DNA of 64,000 nucleotides from Alkalihalobacterium elongatum (GCF_019024285.1 NZ_WMKZ01000003.1:248001-312000); one strand, 5' to 3'; counted from the first letter of the stretch, positions 42,596-52,159 are shown. A program made the numbers and translations. The notes: generated by a model from the letters alone, not told the origin.

Positions 42596-43618
42596 GTGTC
42601 AAAACTTTTTGAGTCTTTTACATACAAGGATTTAGAGTTAAAAAATCGTGTCGTTATGCCTCCGATGTGTCAATATTCAGCGGCGAATAAAGATGGAGTC
42701 CCAACTGACTGGCACTTTGTTCACTATACAAGCCGGGCAATTGGCGGAACTGGATTTATCATTATTGAAATGACGAATGTAGAAGCACGTGGTCGCATTT
42801 CTGATTACTGTTTAGGGATTTGGAGTGATGATCACATTCCTGCTTTTAAGCGAATTATTGATGAATGTCACAAATACGGTGCTAAGGTTGGAATTCAAAT
42901 TGGTCATGCTGGCCGTAAAGCACAGGATGCTCCTGATTTAGTTTCTTGTTCACCGATTGCATTTAATGATCAATTTAAAACACCTCATGAATTAACAACT
43001 GAAGAAGCCGAACAAATGGTTATTGCATTTCGCGATGGTGTTGAACGCGCAATCAAAGCTGGTGTCGATACTGTTGAACTTCATGGCGCTCACGGATATC
43101 TTATTCACCAGTTCGCTTCAGAATTTACGAACAAAAGAACTGATAAATATGGTCAAGATAAGTTTTTATTTGGGGAAGAAGTGATCCTTGCTGCAAAAAG
43201 TGTCATGCCAGAAAACATGCCACTCGTCATGAGAATATCAGCTGTTGAATATGTTGATGGGGGATATGATTTAGATTACAGCTCTGAAATGGCAAAGCGC
43301 TTTAAAGCAGCTGGTGTAGATATTTTCCATATTACATCTGGTGGTGAAGGTCCTATAGGATCTACTGGAAGACCTGGTGTGCACCCTGGTTATCAAGTAC
43401 CTTTAGCTACTAGAATTAAACAAGAGACTGGTGCTCCTGTTATTGCAGTTGGAAGACTTGACGACCCGATGCTAGGTGAAGCAGTTCTTGGGAATGACCA
43501 GGCTGACCTCATTGCAGTTGGTCGAGGTATGTTAAAGAACCCTTATTGGGCAAATGATGCGGCCCTTCAATTGGAGAAAAAGGCTCTTACACCAGTTCAA
43601 TATGAGAGGGCTTATTAA
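42596..43618 (+). CDS. namA: NADPH dehydrogenase NamA (YqjM), old yellow enzyme family
   Basis: 340-residue FMN protein that reduces activated C=C bonds and quinones. Signature pieces are NRVVMPPMCQYSAANKDGVP (YqjM-type Cys26 redox sensor and Tyr28), GIQIGHAGRKAQ, ELHGAHGYLIHQF (catalytic Tyr), the ISAVEYVDGGYDLD strand and the FMN phosphate site VGRLDDP/VGRGML. The YqjM subclass differs from plant and yeast OYE by these. GGAGTG is spaced for GTG 42596, not 42587. A strong terminator follows. Confidence 0.93.
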   Translation: MSKLFESFTYKDLELKNRVVMPPMCQYSAANKDGVPTDWHFVHYTSRAIGGTGFIIIEMTNVEARGRISDYCLGIWSDDHIPAFKRIIDECHKYGAKVGIQIGHAGRKAQDAPDLVSCSPIAFNDQFKTPHELTTEEAEQMVIAFRDGVERAIKAGVDTVELHGAHGYLIHQFASEFTNKRTDKYGQDKFLFGEEVILAAKSVMPENMPLVMRISAVEYVDGGYDLDYSSEMAKRFKAAGVDIFHITSGGEGPIGSTGRPGVHPGYQVPLATRIKQETGAPVIAVGRLDDPMLGEAVLGNDQADLIAVGRGMLKNPYWANDAALQLEKKALTPVQYERAY

Positions 43619-43631
43619 TTTTAACGATGCT

Positions 43632-43671
43632 AAAAACCAGCTACTAGTATGTGTCTCGTAGCTGGTTTTTT
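43632..43671 (+). terminator. Terminator of namA
   Basis: AAAACCAGCTAC ... GTAGCTGGTTTTTT. Confidence 0.9.
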
Positions 43672-43682
43672 AATATTATGCG

Positions 43683-44558
43683 CTATTTACCCTCAATAAG
43701 TGTTTCTAAATATACAGCAACACCGTCTTCATCGTTTGTTTTTGTTACAAAATCACTATTTTCTTTTAAAATTGGTGCTGCATTTTCCATAGCGACAGCA
43801 TAACCCGCAACGGCAAACATGGATAAATCGTTGTAGCTGTCTCCCATTACAATCGTATCTTTCATATCAATATTTTGATGCGCAGCAAGCTTCATTAAAG
43901 CAAGTCCTTTAGTAGCCTGTTCGTTGTTAATTTCTATATTATTAGGATGTGATGAGGTGATCGTCACTCCGTTTATTTCTGAAAATTTATCATTAGCAGC
44001 TTGTAACATTTTTTTGTTTAATGAAAAAATAAGCACCTTATAAATGTTTTGCTCCTCTTGTAACCAAATGCTTGAAATGTCATCAATGTAAGTAACAGCT
44101 GCTTGTTGAAATTGTTTTTGAATGATTTTTACTAAATCACTGGACTCTTCTTTTCCTTGGCGAGAATCCGCTTTTTCAAAAAGTTTTGTTACAATCGACT
44201 CGAGGTGTTCCAGATTATGGAGGCCTGCATATACTGCATCATCTGTATAAACTTCACAATATAAATCAAATTGTTCAAGTACCCAATCAAGCGCGGGTGT
44301 TAATTTGTGTTTTTCTAACGGTTGGCTTCCGAGGAGTGTTTTATCGTGCAGTGTAATAGCTGCACCATTTAAACTTATTATCGGACATTCAAGATTAGCT
44401 GCATCTAATTGACGACGCACATCCTTGTACGCTCGACCTGTTGCAATAGTTACAAGATGTTCTTGCGCTTGGAGATGTTTAATGACCGTTTGATTTCGTT
44501 TGCTAATTTGCCCGTCTGAATTTAATAACGTACCGTCCATATCTAGTGCTATAATCAT
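43683..44558 (-). CDS. Cof-type HAD superfamily phosphatase
   Basis: 291 residues. Motif I ALDMDGTLLNSDGQ (Asp nucleophile about residue 5), motif II in ITIATGRAYKDV (Thr), the IIB cap, motif III Lys in EQATKGLALMKLAA and motif IV GDSYNDLSMFAVAGYAVAME. This class dephosphorylates sugar phosphates, FMN or pyridoxal phosphate; the substrate cannot be told. TGGAGG is inside the longer frame, so the start is ATG 44558. Confidence 0.92.
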   Translation of the reverse strand: MIIALDMDGTLLNSDGQISKRNQTVIKHLQAQEHLVTIATGRAYKDVRRQLDAANLECPIISLNGAAITLHDKTLLGSQPLEKHKLTPALDWVLEQFDLYCEVYTDDAVYAGLHNLEHLESIVTKLFEKADSRQGKEESSDLVKIIQKQFQQAAVTYIDDISSIWLQEEQNIYKVLIFSLNKKMLQAANDKFSEINGVTITSSHPNNIEINNEQATKGLALMKLAAHQNIDMKDTIVMGDSYNDLSMFAVAGYAVAMENAAPILKENSDFVTKTNDEDGVAVYLETLIEGK

Positions 44559-44712
44559 TACTTTTTCCTCCACACTGTTTCATCTATATTAAAATAAAAA
44601 ATCGTCTTTAGGAAAGTCTTCTTCAACAGTATTTCTTATTTAATACTTTTATAAAAATACTATATATTGGTAATACTAAATAAGGAATTGTAGGCTTATT
44701 AGGAGGACTTGA

Positions 44713-44910
44713 ATGAAAAATTACTTAGCTCTTGCCTTTCTTATTATATTGATGATCAACTGTATTCGTTATTTTACATACATCTTTGAACAAACTGCAT
44801 CAAATTATGATTATGTAATGTTTACATTTAACATCATCGCATTTGCTTACCTTGTGACGGTATTACTATTTAAAAATAAGAAGGATACTGATCAAAGCAC
44901 TACTGAATAG
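44713..44910 (+). CDS. Small two-helix membrane protein, 65 aa
   Basis: MKNYLALAFLIILMINCIRY forms helix one and FTFNIIAFAYLVTVLLF helix two, with a short charged end KNKKDTDQSTTE. No family recognised. TTAGGAGGACTTGA is an excellent ribosome binding site. Monocistronic with a convergent terminator. Confidence 0.65.
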   Translation: MKNYLALAFLIILMINCIRYFTYIFEQTASNYDYVMFTFNIIAFAYLVTVLLFKNKKDTDQSTTE

Positions 44911-44970
44911 CGCTATAACAACTAGCACAGCGTAATTTAGACAAAAGTAAAGGTCTATTCTTCTAAATAC

Positions 44971-45017
44971 AAACCTCCTCTTCAAAGTATAAACCTTGAG
45001 AGGAGGTTTCGTTTTTT
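44971..45017. terminator. Convergent terminator
   Basis: AAACCTCCTC ... GAGGAGGTTT then CGTTTTTT; serves the two convergent genes. Confidence 0.8.
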
Positions 45018-45025
45018 CTATGATA

Positions 45026-45907
45026 TTACTCTTTAATTACATCTTCTTTATAAATATATTCATATAGGAACGGAACACCCATTCGGAAGAACCTCGGATC
45101 ATAAATTCCAAGCTTTTCGTCGTCATCAACGACAACAACAAAAGGTGACCACTGATAAAGTGTCTTAGCTCTTGGATTTTCACTAAACAGTAAATCTAAG
45201 TTTGTCTCATCTTGAGATGTTATGTGATCGACTAATTCTAGTCCACCCCAAACGGTTCCTTGTAACACTTCCACTTCAAGGCCATTCTTTCCTGCAATTT
45301 TAAAATGACCTGGAATAAAACGAGCGCTTAACGCTTGTTCTTCGTACTGATCAACTGTTGATTGATAAAGGATATAACCTTGTACCGATTGGACAACCAC
45401 ATGAGCGATAATGAACAACCAGACGATCTTATAAACCTTATGTGGGGTTGCTTTCTTAATCTTTACAACTAGAAAACCTGTTAACATGATAAGCCAAATG
45501 ACAATATCGACAATTGGTATCGTACCAAGACCGAGTCTTGCATCGGAGAACGGTTCGAAATAACCTGTGCCCCACGCATTTAAAATATCACTCGTATTAT
45601 GGATAAACACGGCAAGCGCAGCAATGTAAAAAATTCGCCTATCCTTCGTCTTCCAAATGAGAAAGCATACAAGCCAAATGAGTAATGCCCAAACAGGAAC
45701 TAAAAAAATCGAGTGTGTAATTCCTCTGTGCCACATTTGGTACATTCCTTCTGTATCCCAGAGTTGTGATATAACATCAATATCAGGAATCATACTGCCA
45801 GCAACCGCTGCTACAAATACAGATTTTTTTACCTCTTTAGGCATGTAATCTTTATTGGTTGCACCGTATATCGTCAACCCAAATAACGCATGAGTAACTG
45901 AATCCAT
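45026..45907 (-). CDS. Metal-dependent hydrolase-like membrane protein (YdjM/YfhO type, DUF457)
   Basis: 293 residues with about four helices. The N-terminal MDSVTHALFGLTIYG, AAVAGSMIPDIDVISQLWD and MWHRGITHSIFLVPVWALLI carry the conserved H, D-x-D and HRGxTHS residues of the LexA-regulated, membrane-bound metal-dependent hydrolase family. The C-terminal half is an extracytoplasmic beta-rich region. The substrate is unknown. CAAGGGAGATTATC precedes ATG 45907. Confidence 0.82.
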   Translation of the reverse strand: MDSVTHALFGLTIYGATNKDYMPKEVKKSVFVAAVAGSMIPDIDVISQLWDTEGMYQMWHRGITHSIFLVPVWALLIWLVCFLIWKTKDRRIFYIAALAVFIHNTSDILNAWGTGYFEPFSDARLGLGTIPIVDIVIWLIMLTGFLVVKIKKATPHKVYKIVWLFIIAHVVVQSVQGYILYQSTVDQYEEQALSARFIPGHFKIAGKNGLEVEVLQGTVWGGLELVDHITSQDETNLDLLFSENPRAKTLYQWSPFVVVVDDDEKLGIYDPRFFRMGVPFLYEYIYKEDVIKE

Positions 45908-46093
45908 TGATAATCTCCCTTGTTATTGCATCTTTTTTCATATCTTTCCCTATTTTAGTATAAGCACCATATGAAGACAATGAATAGTAATTCTTCTCTA
46001 CCTGATTTAAAATAAAAAAATAAGCAATCACTCTTTTGAATGAAACCATAGTAAAAATCGTCTTCATATAATTGTAATTATCGGAGGAACATT

Positions 46094-47272
46094 ATGAATT
46101 TAAAATCGGCCATCATTTTATTATTTTTTACCATTACCCATTCTGTCTTCTTTACTTATACGGTCTACAGCCAAGAAGAGACAGATAATAAATCATTAAT
46201 TAGGATGGAACAAGGTTGGGAGTATCAATGGGTTGAGTCTGTTGAAAAGGATGTCGGAATCCCTCAGAATGGTTGGTTACCTACTGAAAATGTTAAAGAA
46301 CTCGACGAACCACGTAACGATAGCGAGATCCTTTACTTACGAAATTCAATCCCTCCTGGAAACTGGAATGATCCCACTATTTTTATATCTTTTATGTATG
46401 GAACATTTGAGGTGTACCAAGGAGACAAGCTGATTTATGAATATGGGGACATCCCCGAATTGGAAACCGTTACGTATAAAGGCTATAACCGCCGACACTT
46501 TATCGAGTTGGATCCAATGGACTCATCAGACCAAATCACGATTCGTTCATTTTCAAACGGCAATCTGATTGGGGTAGCTGGTGCGGTATCTGCAGGTTCA
46601 CACTCTTCGTATTTGACAAAAATGCTTCAGGACGATTTCGATAAAATCGTCATTGGTTCGATCCAGCTTTTTATTGGGTTAGTGGCGATTATCTATTTTG
46701 TTGTTAACCGTTTTCAATGGCTTTACTTGGCTTTTGCTGCTGCAACCTTTTGCTCGGCGCTATATTCATTTAGCATTACAGGCTCTAAACAATTTATCGT
46801 CGATGCCCCGTTCTTATGGATATATGTATTCCAGATTGCTGTCTTTTTCAGGTCAGCCTTTGACTTACTAATCATTGATAAACTGTTCGGACCAGGCTAT
46901 AAAAATTGGGTTCGTCGCCTATGGCAAATTCACCTCGCTTTAGCTGTGGTCGCTTTTACATTATCAATTGTCAATCCTGATTACTTTACGTTAACCAAAG
47001 GAATATTTGAGAAGTTGTCTGGCTTTGAGGTCCTCCTTATTCTAGGGATTGTCATCCGAGTGTTTATAAGAAGTATAGATGCAAAAATCTATGCAGTAGG
47101 CTTCTTGTTCATGGCTGGTTTTATGATCCGAGATCTCCTCGTCTTCACAGGGGTCATTTATTTAAAAGAGTTTTATTTACTAGGTCATATCGGACAATTT
47201 ATCCTCGTCCTAGCGATTGGAATTATTTTAGTTAGACAGCGCCGAGAAGATCAGAATCGGTTAAAATATTGA
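46094..47272 (+). CDS. 7TMR-DISM receptor without an output domain
   Basis: 392 residues: signal peptide (1-26), an extracellular jelly-roll 7TMR-DISM domain (about 35-180, RMEQGWEYQWVESVEKDVGI, YLRNSIPPGNWNDPTIFISF), then seven transmembrane helices (about 190-385), and a very short end (VRQRREDQNRLKY). Such proteins usually end in a histidine kinase, GGDEF or PP2C domain that signals the sensed sugar or ligand. Here none is attached and none follows downstream. TCGGAGGAACATT precedes ATG 46094. Confidence 0.8.
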   Translation: MNLKSAIILLFFTITHSVFFTYTVYSQEETDNKSLIRMEQGWEYQWVESVEKDVGIPQNGWLPTENVKELDEPRNDSEILYLRNSIPPGNWNDPTIFISFMYGTFEVYQGDKLIYEYGDIPELETVTYKGYNRRHFIELDPMDSSDQITIRSFSNGNLIGVAGAVSAGSHSSYLTKMLQDDFDKIVIGSIQLFIGLVAIIYFVVNRFQWLYLAFAAATFCSALYSFSITGSKQFIVDAPFLWIYVFQIAVFFRSAFDLLIIDKLFGPGYKNWVRRLWQIHLALAVVAFTLSIVNPDYFTLTKGIFEKLSGFEVLLILGIVIRVFIRSIDAKIYAVGFLFMAGFMIRDLLVFTGVIYLKEFYLLGHIGQFILVLAIGIILVRQRREDQNRLKY

Positions 47273-47281
47273 TAAATGAGA

Positions 47282-47319
47282 AAAGACCTGTTTGTGCGTT
47301 AACCACATAACAGGTCTTT
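47282..47319 (+). terminator. Terminator of the receptor gene
   Basis: AAAGACCTGTT ... AACAGGTCTTT, weak T tract. Confidence 0.6.
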
Positions 47320-47401
47320 GACTTATATTGTTTTAATTGAGGAAATTTGGCTGCTTCAGCAAAAAGGTTATTATTAATGTAAAAACCTAAAACTTATCAA
47401 G

Positions 47402-47740
47402 CTAGTTACCATAGAATGCGTCTTTCACATGAAAATATTCTCCTAACACCTCGACCAAAAATGGAAAAGGAGTCGTTTCAACTTGTCCGTAATCTTTATC
47501 TGTGTATAAATGAGTGGCATTCGGTAGTTCTCGCTTTAACTGTCTCCGTAATTTGTCTCCAGAGTCATCAGCATCTACAAGGATATAAACGTCAAGATCT
47601 TCAACAGGTAATATCAATGTCTCAAGTTTTTCTTCACTCAATGTTCCGTGTGTACAGATGATTTCGACAGGCTCATCGAGAACCTTCTGTACCCGTTTAC
47701 GGTCATTTTTCCCTTCAACAATCAAGACTTTTTCGTTCAT
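47402..47740 (-). CDS. Toprim-domain protein (YusF type)
   Basis: 112 residues, a bare Toprim fold: KVLIVEGKNDRKRVQKVL with catalytic Glu (about 9), then VYILVDADDSGDKLRRQLKR with the DxD metal site, and TTPFPFLVEVLGEYF at the end. It is close to B. subtilis YusF and distantly to RNase M5, but without the extra RNase M5 region. Role unknown; RNA or DNA processing is inference. TTAGAGGATGATCTAA precedes ATG 47740. Confidence 0.85.
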   Translation of the reverse strand: MNEKVLIVEGKNDRKRVQKVLDEPVEIICTHGTLSEEKLETLILPVEDLDVYILVDADDSGDKLRRQLKRELPNATHLYTDKDYGQVETTPFPFLVEVLGEYFHVKDAFYGN

Positions 47741-47934
47741 TTAGATCATCCTCTAAAACAATGATTATTCATTATATTCCAGTAACCTTGTCTTTAGTAT
47801 AATATATGTGAACACGTACATACATCATTTTCGGCACTAGTATATGATGATTTCTAAGGGCTGTTAATTGTAAACTTTGTTGCTATTGGACCGTTATTAA
47901 AGAAACGAGCCAAAAAATAAACGTTATTAGCGCT

Positions 47935-47972
47935 AAAAAAAGACCTAATCATGTTGATTAGATCCTTTTCTT
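47935..47972 (-). terminator. Terminator overlapping the stop of the 75-aa gene
   Basis: Minus strand GATCTAATC-AACAT-GATTAGGTC then TTTTTTT; the stem includes the TAA stop. Confidence 0.8.
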
Positions 47973-48185
47973 TATATCTTCACGAATGGTTTCAATCATT
48001 GCATCAGATAAATTAGCTGGCAGTGTTGTATCACTTGCAAATAACCAGGAATTAATTAATTCTAAGTCAGATTTGTTGAACGTAACACTGTAATCATTTT
48101 CGTTATAAGAAAATTCTGCTGTTACTGCAGGGTCACCTTCAAAATCGTCATCGATGATCATGTGCTTCATTTCATATGGTTCCAC
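47958..48185 (-). CDS. Small acidic protein, 75 aa, unknown
   Basis: MEPYEMKHMIIDDDFEGDPA followed by VTAEFSYNENDYSVTFNKSD, and a helical end DAMIETIREDIKKRI. Soluble and acidic, no family recognised. The GTG start at 48185 follows AGGAGGAACGACAA. It has its own terminator. Probably a genuine small cytosolic protein. Confidence 0.6.
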   Translation of the reverse strand: MEPYEMKHMIIDDDFEGDPAVTAEFSYNENDYSVTFNKSDLELINSWLFASDTTLPANLSDAMIETIREDIKKRI

Positions 48186-48327
48186 TTGTCGTTCCTCCTG
48201 TTTCGTCGGTTATCTATAGAGTTTACTTTTTATTAATGTTTATACAATATGAGGAGGAAGAGCAAATATTACTTGATCCTATTTCCTCTATTTTCCTGAA
48301 AGCTAAAATAAATTTTTTAAAAGTATT

Positions 48328-48355
48328 TTGTTTTTACTCATAAATGTGTTATACT
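48328..48355 (+). promoter_or_regulatory. SigA promoter of the cold shock gene
   Basis: TTGTTT at 48328-48333, 16 bases, TATACT at 48350-48355. The predicted leader is about 125 nt, typical of csp genes with a cold-responsive 5' leader. Confidence 0.6.
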
Positions 48356-48486
48356 AAACTCAATTATTGTTGTTCGGAATATGATGAATGAAAGTACAAA
48401 TACCACATGAGTAATTTTGGCTTGAATGAGTATGACGGCAAGGATAGTAATATTTTTGTGCAAGATAGCACTAGGAGGAAACACAC

Positions 48487-48687
48487 ATGAACACAGGTAC
48501 AGTAAAATGGTTTAACGCAGAAAAAGGTTTTGGATTTATCGAAGTTGAAGGTGGAGACGACGTATTCGTACACTTCTCAGCGATCCAAGGTGAAGGTTTC
48601 AAAACTTTAGAAGAAGGTCAAACAGTTACTTTCGAAGTAGAGCAAGGTCAACGTGGACCTCAAGCTACTAACGTTAACAAAGCGTAA
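48487..48687 (+). CDS. Cold shock protein
   Basis: 66-residue OB-fold RNA chaperone. RNP1 KGFGFIEV (about 13-20) and RNP2 VFVHFSAI (about 26-33) are intact; the [15 protein letters not shown] start and [10 protein letters not shown] end are normal for CspB/CspC/CspD. CTAGGAGGAAACACAC precedes ATG 48487. The long leader and promoter agree with cold-inducible expression. Which paralogue cannot be said. Confidence 0.95.
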   Translation: MNTGTVKWFNAEKGFGFIEVEGGDDVFVHFSAIQGEGFKTLEEGQTVTFEVEQGQRGPQATNVNKA

Positions 48688-48702
48688 TTAGCTAAAAAAG
48701 AC

Positions 48703-48735
48703 AAAGTTCCTCCCCTCGTGGGAGGAACTTTTTTT
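48703..48735. terminator. Bidirectional terminator of the cold shock gene
   Basis: AAAGTTCCTCCC-CTCGT-GGGAGGAACTTT followed by TTTTT; on the minus strand it is followed by GTCTTTTTT and can end floT transcripts too. Confidence 0.9.
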
Positions 48736-48738
48736 AAT

Positions 48739-48778
48739 TGGGCATTCGACCAACTTGGATAAGTTGGTCGAATGCCCA
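48739..48778. repeat. Perfect 18-bp hairpin between csp and floT
   Basis: TGGGCATTCGACCAACTT, loop GGAT, then the exact reverse complement. No T run follows on either strand, so it is not itself a normal terminator. Confidence 0.6.
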
Positions 48779-48791
48779 TGGATTGATCAGA

Positions 48792-50330
48792 CTACTCTTC
48801 CTTGCTCGTTTCATCTGATGACAGTTCAGTTACAGCCGTTTCCGATTCTTTATTTGTATTAGCAGTTGCTTGAGAAGATTCGGTGCGAACAACAGTATGC
48901 GTATTTCCTCTGTTTACGAGGTCAGTTAATAATTTTGAAATATCGAGACCTGTTAATTCTTTCAGTGGCTCTTGAACTTGAGCCATCGTATTGGTGATGC
49001 TCTTGCTGTAGGAAGAAACACCATTCCCGTTTCCTGTATCAATAATTTTAACAGACTCAATATTGGACAATGGTTTAGAGATCGATTCAGCAAATTGAGG
49101 TAACATCTCGATTAATTTTTCAACGATAATAACTTCACCGTGTTTCGCAATCGCTTCTGCTAGTAGACGTTTTGCCTCTGCTTCTGCTTCCCCGCGTTTA
49201 CGGATAACTTCCGCTTCTGCAAGACCTTCTTCTCGTTTTATTCGAGCCTTTGTTTCCCCTTCAATACGCGCTCTTTCTGCATCTGCTTCTGCTTTTTTCG
49301 TAGTTTCATAGAAATCGGCATCTGCTTTTGCTTTACGGACCTTAGCTTCCTCTTCCTCTAGTTTAACAGCACGTTCACGCTCAAGATGTTGGATCCGAAG
49401 CTCCTCTTCTCTCTTGCGGGCGTGTAGTTGTAACTCTTCTTCTTGTACTTCTTTATCTAGTTTTGCTTTTTCTAGCTGGTAGGACTGTTCGGACTTTGCT
49501 CTTGCTCTTTCAGTTTCTTCTTTGATAGCAGCATCCTTTAAATCTTTAGCTTTCTGTGCGGCGGAAATTTCAATTTGCCGTTGAAATTCTTGCTCTTTCG
49601 CTTCTTTATCATTGTTCGCTTTATGAATACGTGCTTCCTTATCGCTATCTGACTCTGCAATTTCAGCACGTTTACGAACTTCAGCGATCCTAGGACGACC
49701 TAAGTTTTCTAAGTATCCATTTTCAGGGTCTGCATCTCGTAAGTCTTGTAATCCTAATGAAGTAATTTTGAAACCCATATCGTCTAACTGTTTTTGAGCT
49801 ACTTTTGTGACTTCATCATTAAATTTTTCGCGGTCTTCGTTAATTTCTTCTACAGTCATTTTGGATAAAATCGCACGTAAATTAGCATTCAAGACCTCCG
49901 AGATTTCATCGCCAATTTCATTTTGTTTTTTACCGAGAAACTGTTCAGCATAAATAGCAATTCCTCTTAACGTATCAGCCACTTTTACCATCGCCACAGC
50001 ATCAGCCACAATTGGGACACCGCCGCATGTATAGACTCTTGGCGTAGTAAGCTTTAATTGAAATGAAGTTAAATCAACTGGGGTTGCCGTTTGGTGCATC
50101 TTTAATAGATGTCCGCCACCACGGATGATCTTCATCGAGCGTCCTTCATTATCGGTAAAAATATTCGTTTCTTTATTCGGATCACCTAATCTTGGTCCAG
50201 CAATAATTAAAGCTTCATTAGACCTAGCCGTTTTATAACGAAACTTCATCCAAAACCACCAAATGACCCCGGCAATTGCAGCTAGAATTAAAATTGGAAT
50301 CAAGAATGAAAGAAATACTACAAGTGTCAT
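48792..50330 (-). CDS. floT: Flotillin FloT
   Basis: 512 residues. An N-terminal hydrophobic hairpin (about 3-28, LSFLIPILILAAIAGVIWWF) is followed by the SPFH/PHB domain (about 30-190) and a long coiled coil with EA-rich repeats (about 200-400, EAEVIRKRGEAEAEAKRLLA) typical of flotillin. It organises membrane microdomains and influences fluidity. A longer frame begins at 50378, but GGAGGCG fits ATG 50330. The YuaF/NfeD partner, usually adjacent in B. subtilis, is not beside it here. Confidence 0.93.
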   Translation of the reverse strand: MTLVVFLSFLIPILILAAIAGVIWWFWMKFRYKTARSNEALIIAGPRLGDPNKETNIFTDNEGRSMKIIRGGGHLLKMHQTATPVDLTSFQLKLTTPRVYTCGGVPIVADAVAMVKVADTLRGIAIYAEQFLGKKQNEIGDEISEVLNANLRAILSKMTVEEINEDREKFNDEVTKVAQKQLDDMGFKITSLGLQDLRDADPENGYLENLGRPRIAEVRKRAEIAESDSDKEARIHKANNDKEAKEQEFQRQIEISAAQKAKDLKDAAIKEETERARAKSEQSYQLEKAKLDKEVQEEELQLHARKREEELRIQHLERERAVKLEEEEAKVRKAKADADFYETTKKAEADAERARIEGETKARIKREEGLAEAEVIRKRGEAEAEAKRLLAEAIAKHGEVIIVEKLIEMLPQFAESISKPLSNIESVKIIDTGNGNGVSSYSKSITNTMAQVQEPLKELTGLDISKLLTDLVNRGNTHTVVRTESSQATANTNKESETAVTELSSDETSKEE

Positions 50331-50582
50331 GTTCCATCGCCTCCGTAAGATGAATTGAAAACAATCAAATAAGGACAAGTGATAGATATTTCCTCACATG
50401 TTCTAAGACCGCCTGCACTAATACGTATGCTAGCTAGTTTTCTCTATGCACAACTTTTTCCTTATTGATGTTCTTATCTGGTAATACGTTTTGAAATTTA
50501 ATAAGTTTTATAATATTGGAAAATATAGATGAAATTAACATATCTTCTTTTTTTGATGAGCTTATTCTCTAAAGCTCTCTTC

Positions 50583-50617
50583 AAAAAAAAAACAACACAA
50601 GATGATCTCTTGTGCTG
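50583..50617 (-). terminator. Terminator of the GH32 gene
   Basis: Minus strand CAGCACAAGA-GATCA-TCTTGTGTTG followed by TTTTTTTTT. Confidence 0.85.
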
Positions 50618-50644
50618 CTCCTGTAATTTCATGTTTTGTTATAC

Positions 50645-52159
50645 TTACTTCTCCATATAACTCATGCTGTGCTGTAGCTCCCATTTTTTTATATGGTTGA
50701 TTTGACATAGTGCATCTGAAAAGAATTGAATCGCTATTGATTGTTCGTTTGGATAAATTCTCCCTGTCATCACTTTTTCACCGTCATTAATAAATACTTC
50801 AACTGATGATTTATCGATGAAAACACGTAAATGGAGGTTATTATTAACTAGGTGCACTGGAGCTTTTCTGACACCGCCAGGTCCTGCTCCAGCATGGTTT
50901 CGGTCAAAAATGAACAGTTCATTTTTGACATCGTATTTTAACTCTGTATACTCTTTTTTTGTTTCACTCATTCTAAACTTTAATCCGAATTGTGATGCTT
51001 CTTTTGCATTTATGTAAATATCTAATTCTATAGAGTCGCCTTCAACTTCATTGAAGTTAATCTCTCCATCAACGATTAGGTTTTCATAACTTATTAAGTT
51101 CCCACGGATGTTATCAATTTCGGGTACAGGCTTGGATTTAATTTTCCCATCCTCCAATACGAGCTGTCGTGGTAATGTCATAGCACCTGCCCAGTTTTGC
51201 TTTTGTTCAGGCATATCACTTTCCCACATTGCCATCCAAGCGATCATAATTCGTCTTCCTTGATCATCGATCGTAGTTTGTGGTGCATAGAAATCAAAAC
51301 CATAATCAAGCATTTCAAACCCACCGTGTTGTAATATCCCTGTATCGTAATTTAGTTCCCCTAGAACATAACCCGCTTGGTGAAGGTTATGATATTTTTC
51401 TCCTTCTGGGGTTAACCCTTGAGGAGACATCACAAGTACTTCTCTTCCATCTAGTGTGAAAATATCAGGGCATTCCCACATATAGCCTAAGTTTCCTTTT
51501 CCTTTTGCCGCAATCGCCATGAATTCCCAAGAGAGTAAGTCATCAGACCGATATAGAAGGATTTGTCCTGATTCTTCATGTGTTTTTGAACCTAACACAC
51601 AATAAAAGGAGTCATTATGCTTCCATACTTTAGGATCTCGGAAATGATAGGGATGAATATTTCCTTCAGGCGCATCTGAAATTACTGGATTTTCTTGTAC
51701 CTTATCAAAATGAATCCCGTCTTCACTTACTGCTAAACATTGAACTTGTTTTAAATCCGTATCGTGATTGTCACCTGTCCATACATTCCCAGTGTACATT
51801 AAGTATAACTTTCCGTCTTTTTCGATCGCGCTGCCTGAAAAGCAACCGTCTGCATCATAGTCTTCACTTGGGGCAAGTGCGATCGGTAAATGCGTCCACT
51901 GCATCAAGTCTTTACTTTTTACATGCCCCCAAAACATCGGGCCCCACTCGGGTGAATATGGGTGATGCTGATAAAACAGGTGATACTCGCCTTTATAAAA
52001 AATGAATCCATTCGGGTCGTTCATCCAAAATGCTGGTGTAACGACGTGGTAGTTCAACCTCCATGGGTCCTGTTTCACCTTTTCATGCTCTGTTAATACC
52101 GATTTCATCGCTTTGGCGATCTGTTCTTTATGGTTGCTTGTATTGTTTTCCATCATCAT
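50645..52159 (-). CDS. GH32 beta-fructosidase (sucrose-6-phosphate hydrolase or fructanase)
   Basis: 504 residues. Catalytic nucleophile motif WMNDPNG (about 46-52), FYQHHPYSPEWGPMFWGHV, transition-state RDP in HFRDPKVWKH and acid/base ECP in YMWECPDIF are intact, followed by a C-terminal beta-sandwich with LRVFIDKSSVEVFIN. There is no signal peptide, so it acts on an imported sugar or sugar phosphate in the cytosol. No PTS or permease gene is beside it. AAAAGGTGG fits ATG 52159, not the GTG at 52174. Confidence 0.9.
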   Translation of the reverse strand: MMMENNTSNHKEQIAKAMKSVLTEHEKVKQDPWRLNYHVVTPAFWMNDPNGFIFYKGEYHLFYQHHPYSPEWGPMFWGHVKSKDLMQWTHLPIALAPSEDYDADGCFSGSAIEKDGKLYLMYTGNVWTGDNHDTDLKQVQCLAVSEDGIHFDKVQENPVISDAPEGNIHPYHFRDPKVWKHNDSFYCVLGSKTHEESGQILLYRSDDLLSWEFMAIAAKGKGNLGYMWECPDIFTLDGREVLVMSPQGLTPEGEKYHNLHQAGYVLGELNYDTGILQHGGFEMLDYGFDFYAPQTTIDDQGRRIMIAWMAMWESDMPEQKQNWAGAMTLPRQLVLEDGKIKSKPVPEIDNIRGNLISYENLIVDGEINFNEVEGDSIELDIYINAKEASQFGLKFRMSETKKEYTELKYDVKNELFIFDRNHAGAGPGGVRKAPVHLVNNNLHLRVFIDKSSVEVFINDGEKVMTGRIYPNEQSIAIQFFSDALCQINHIKKWELQHSMSYMEK

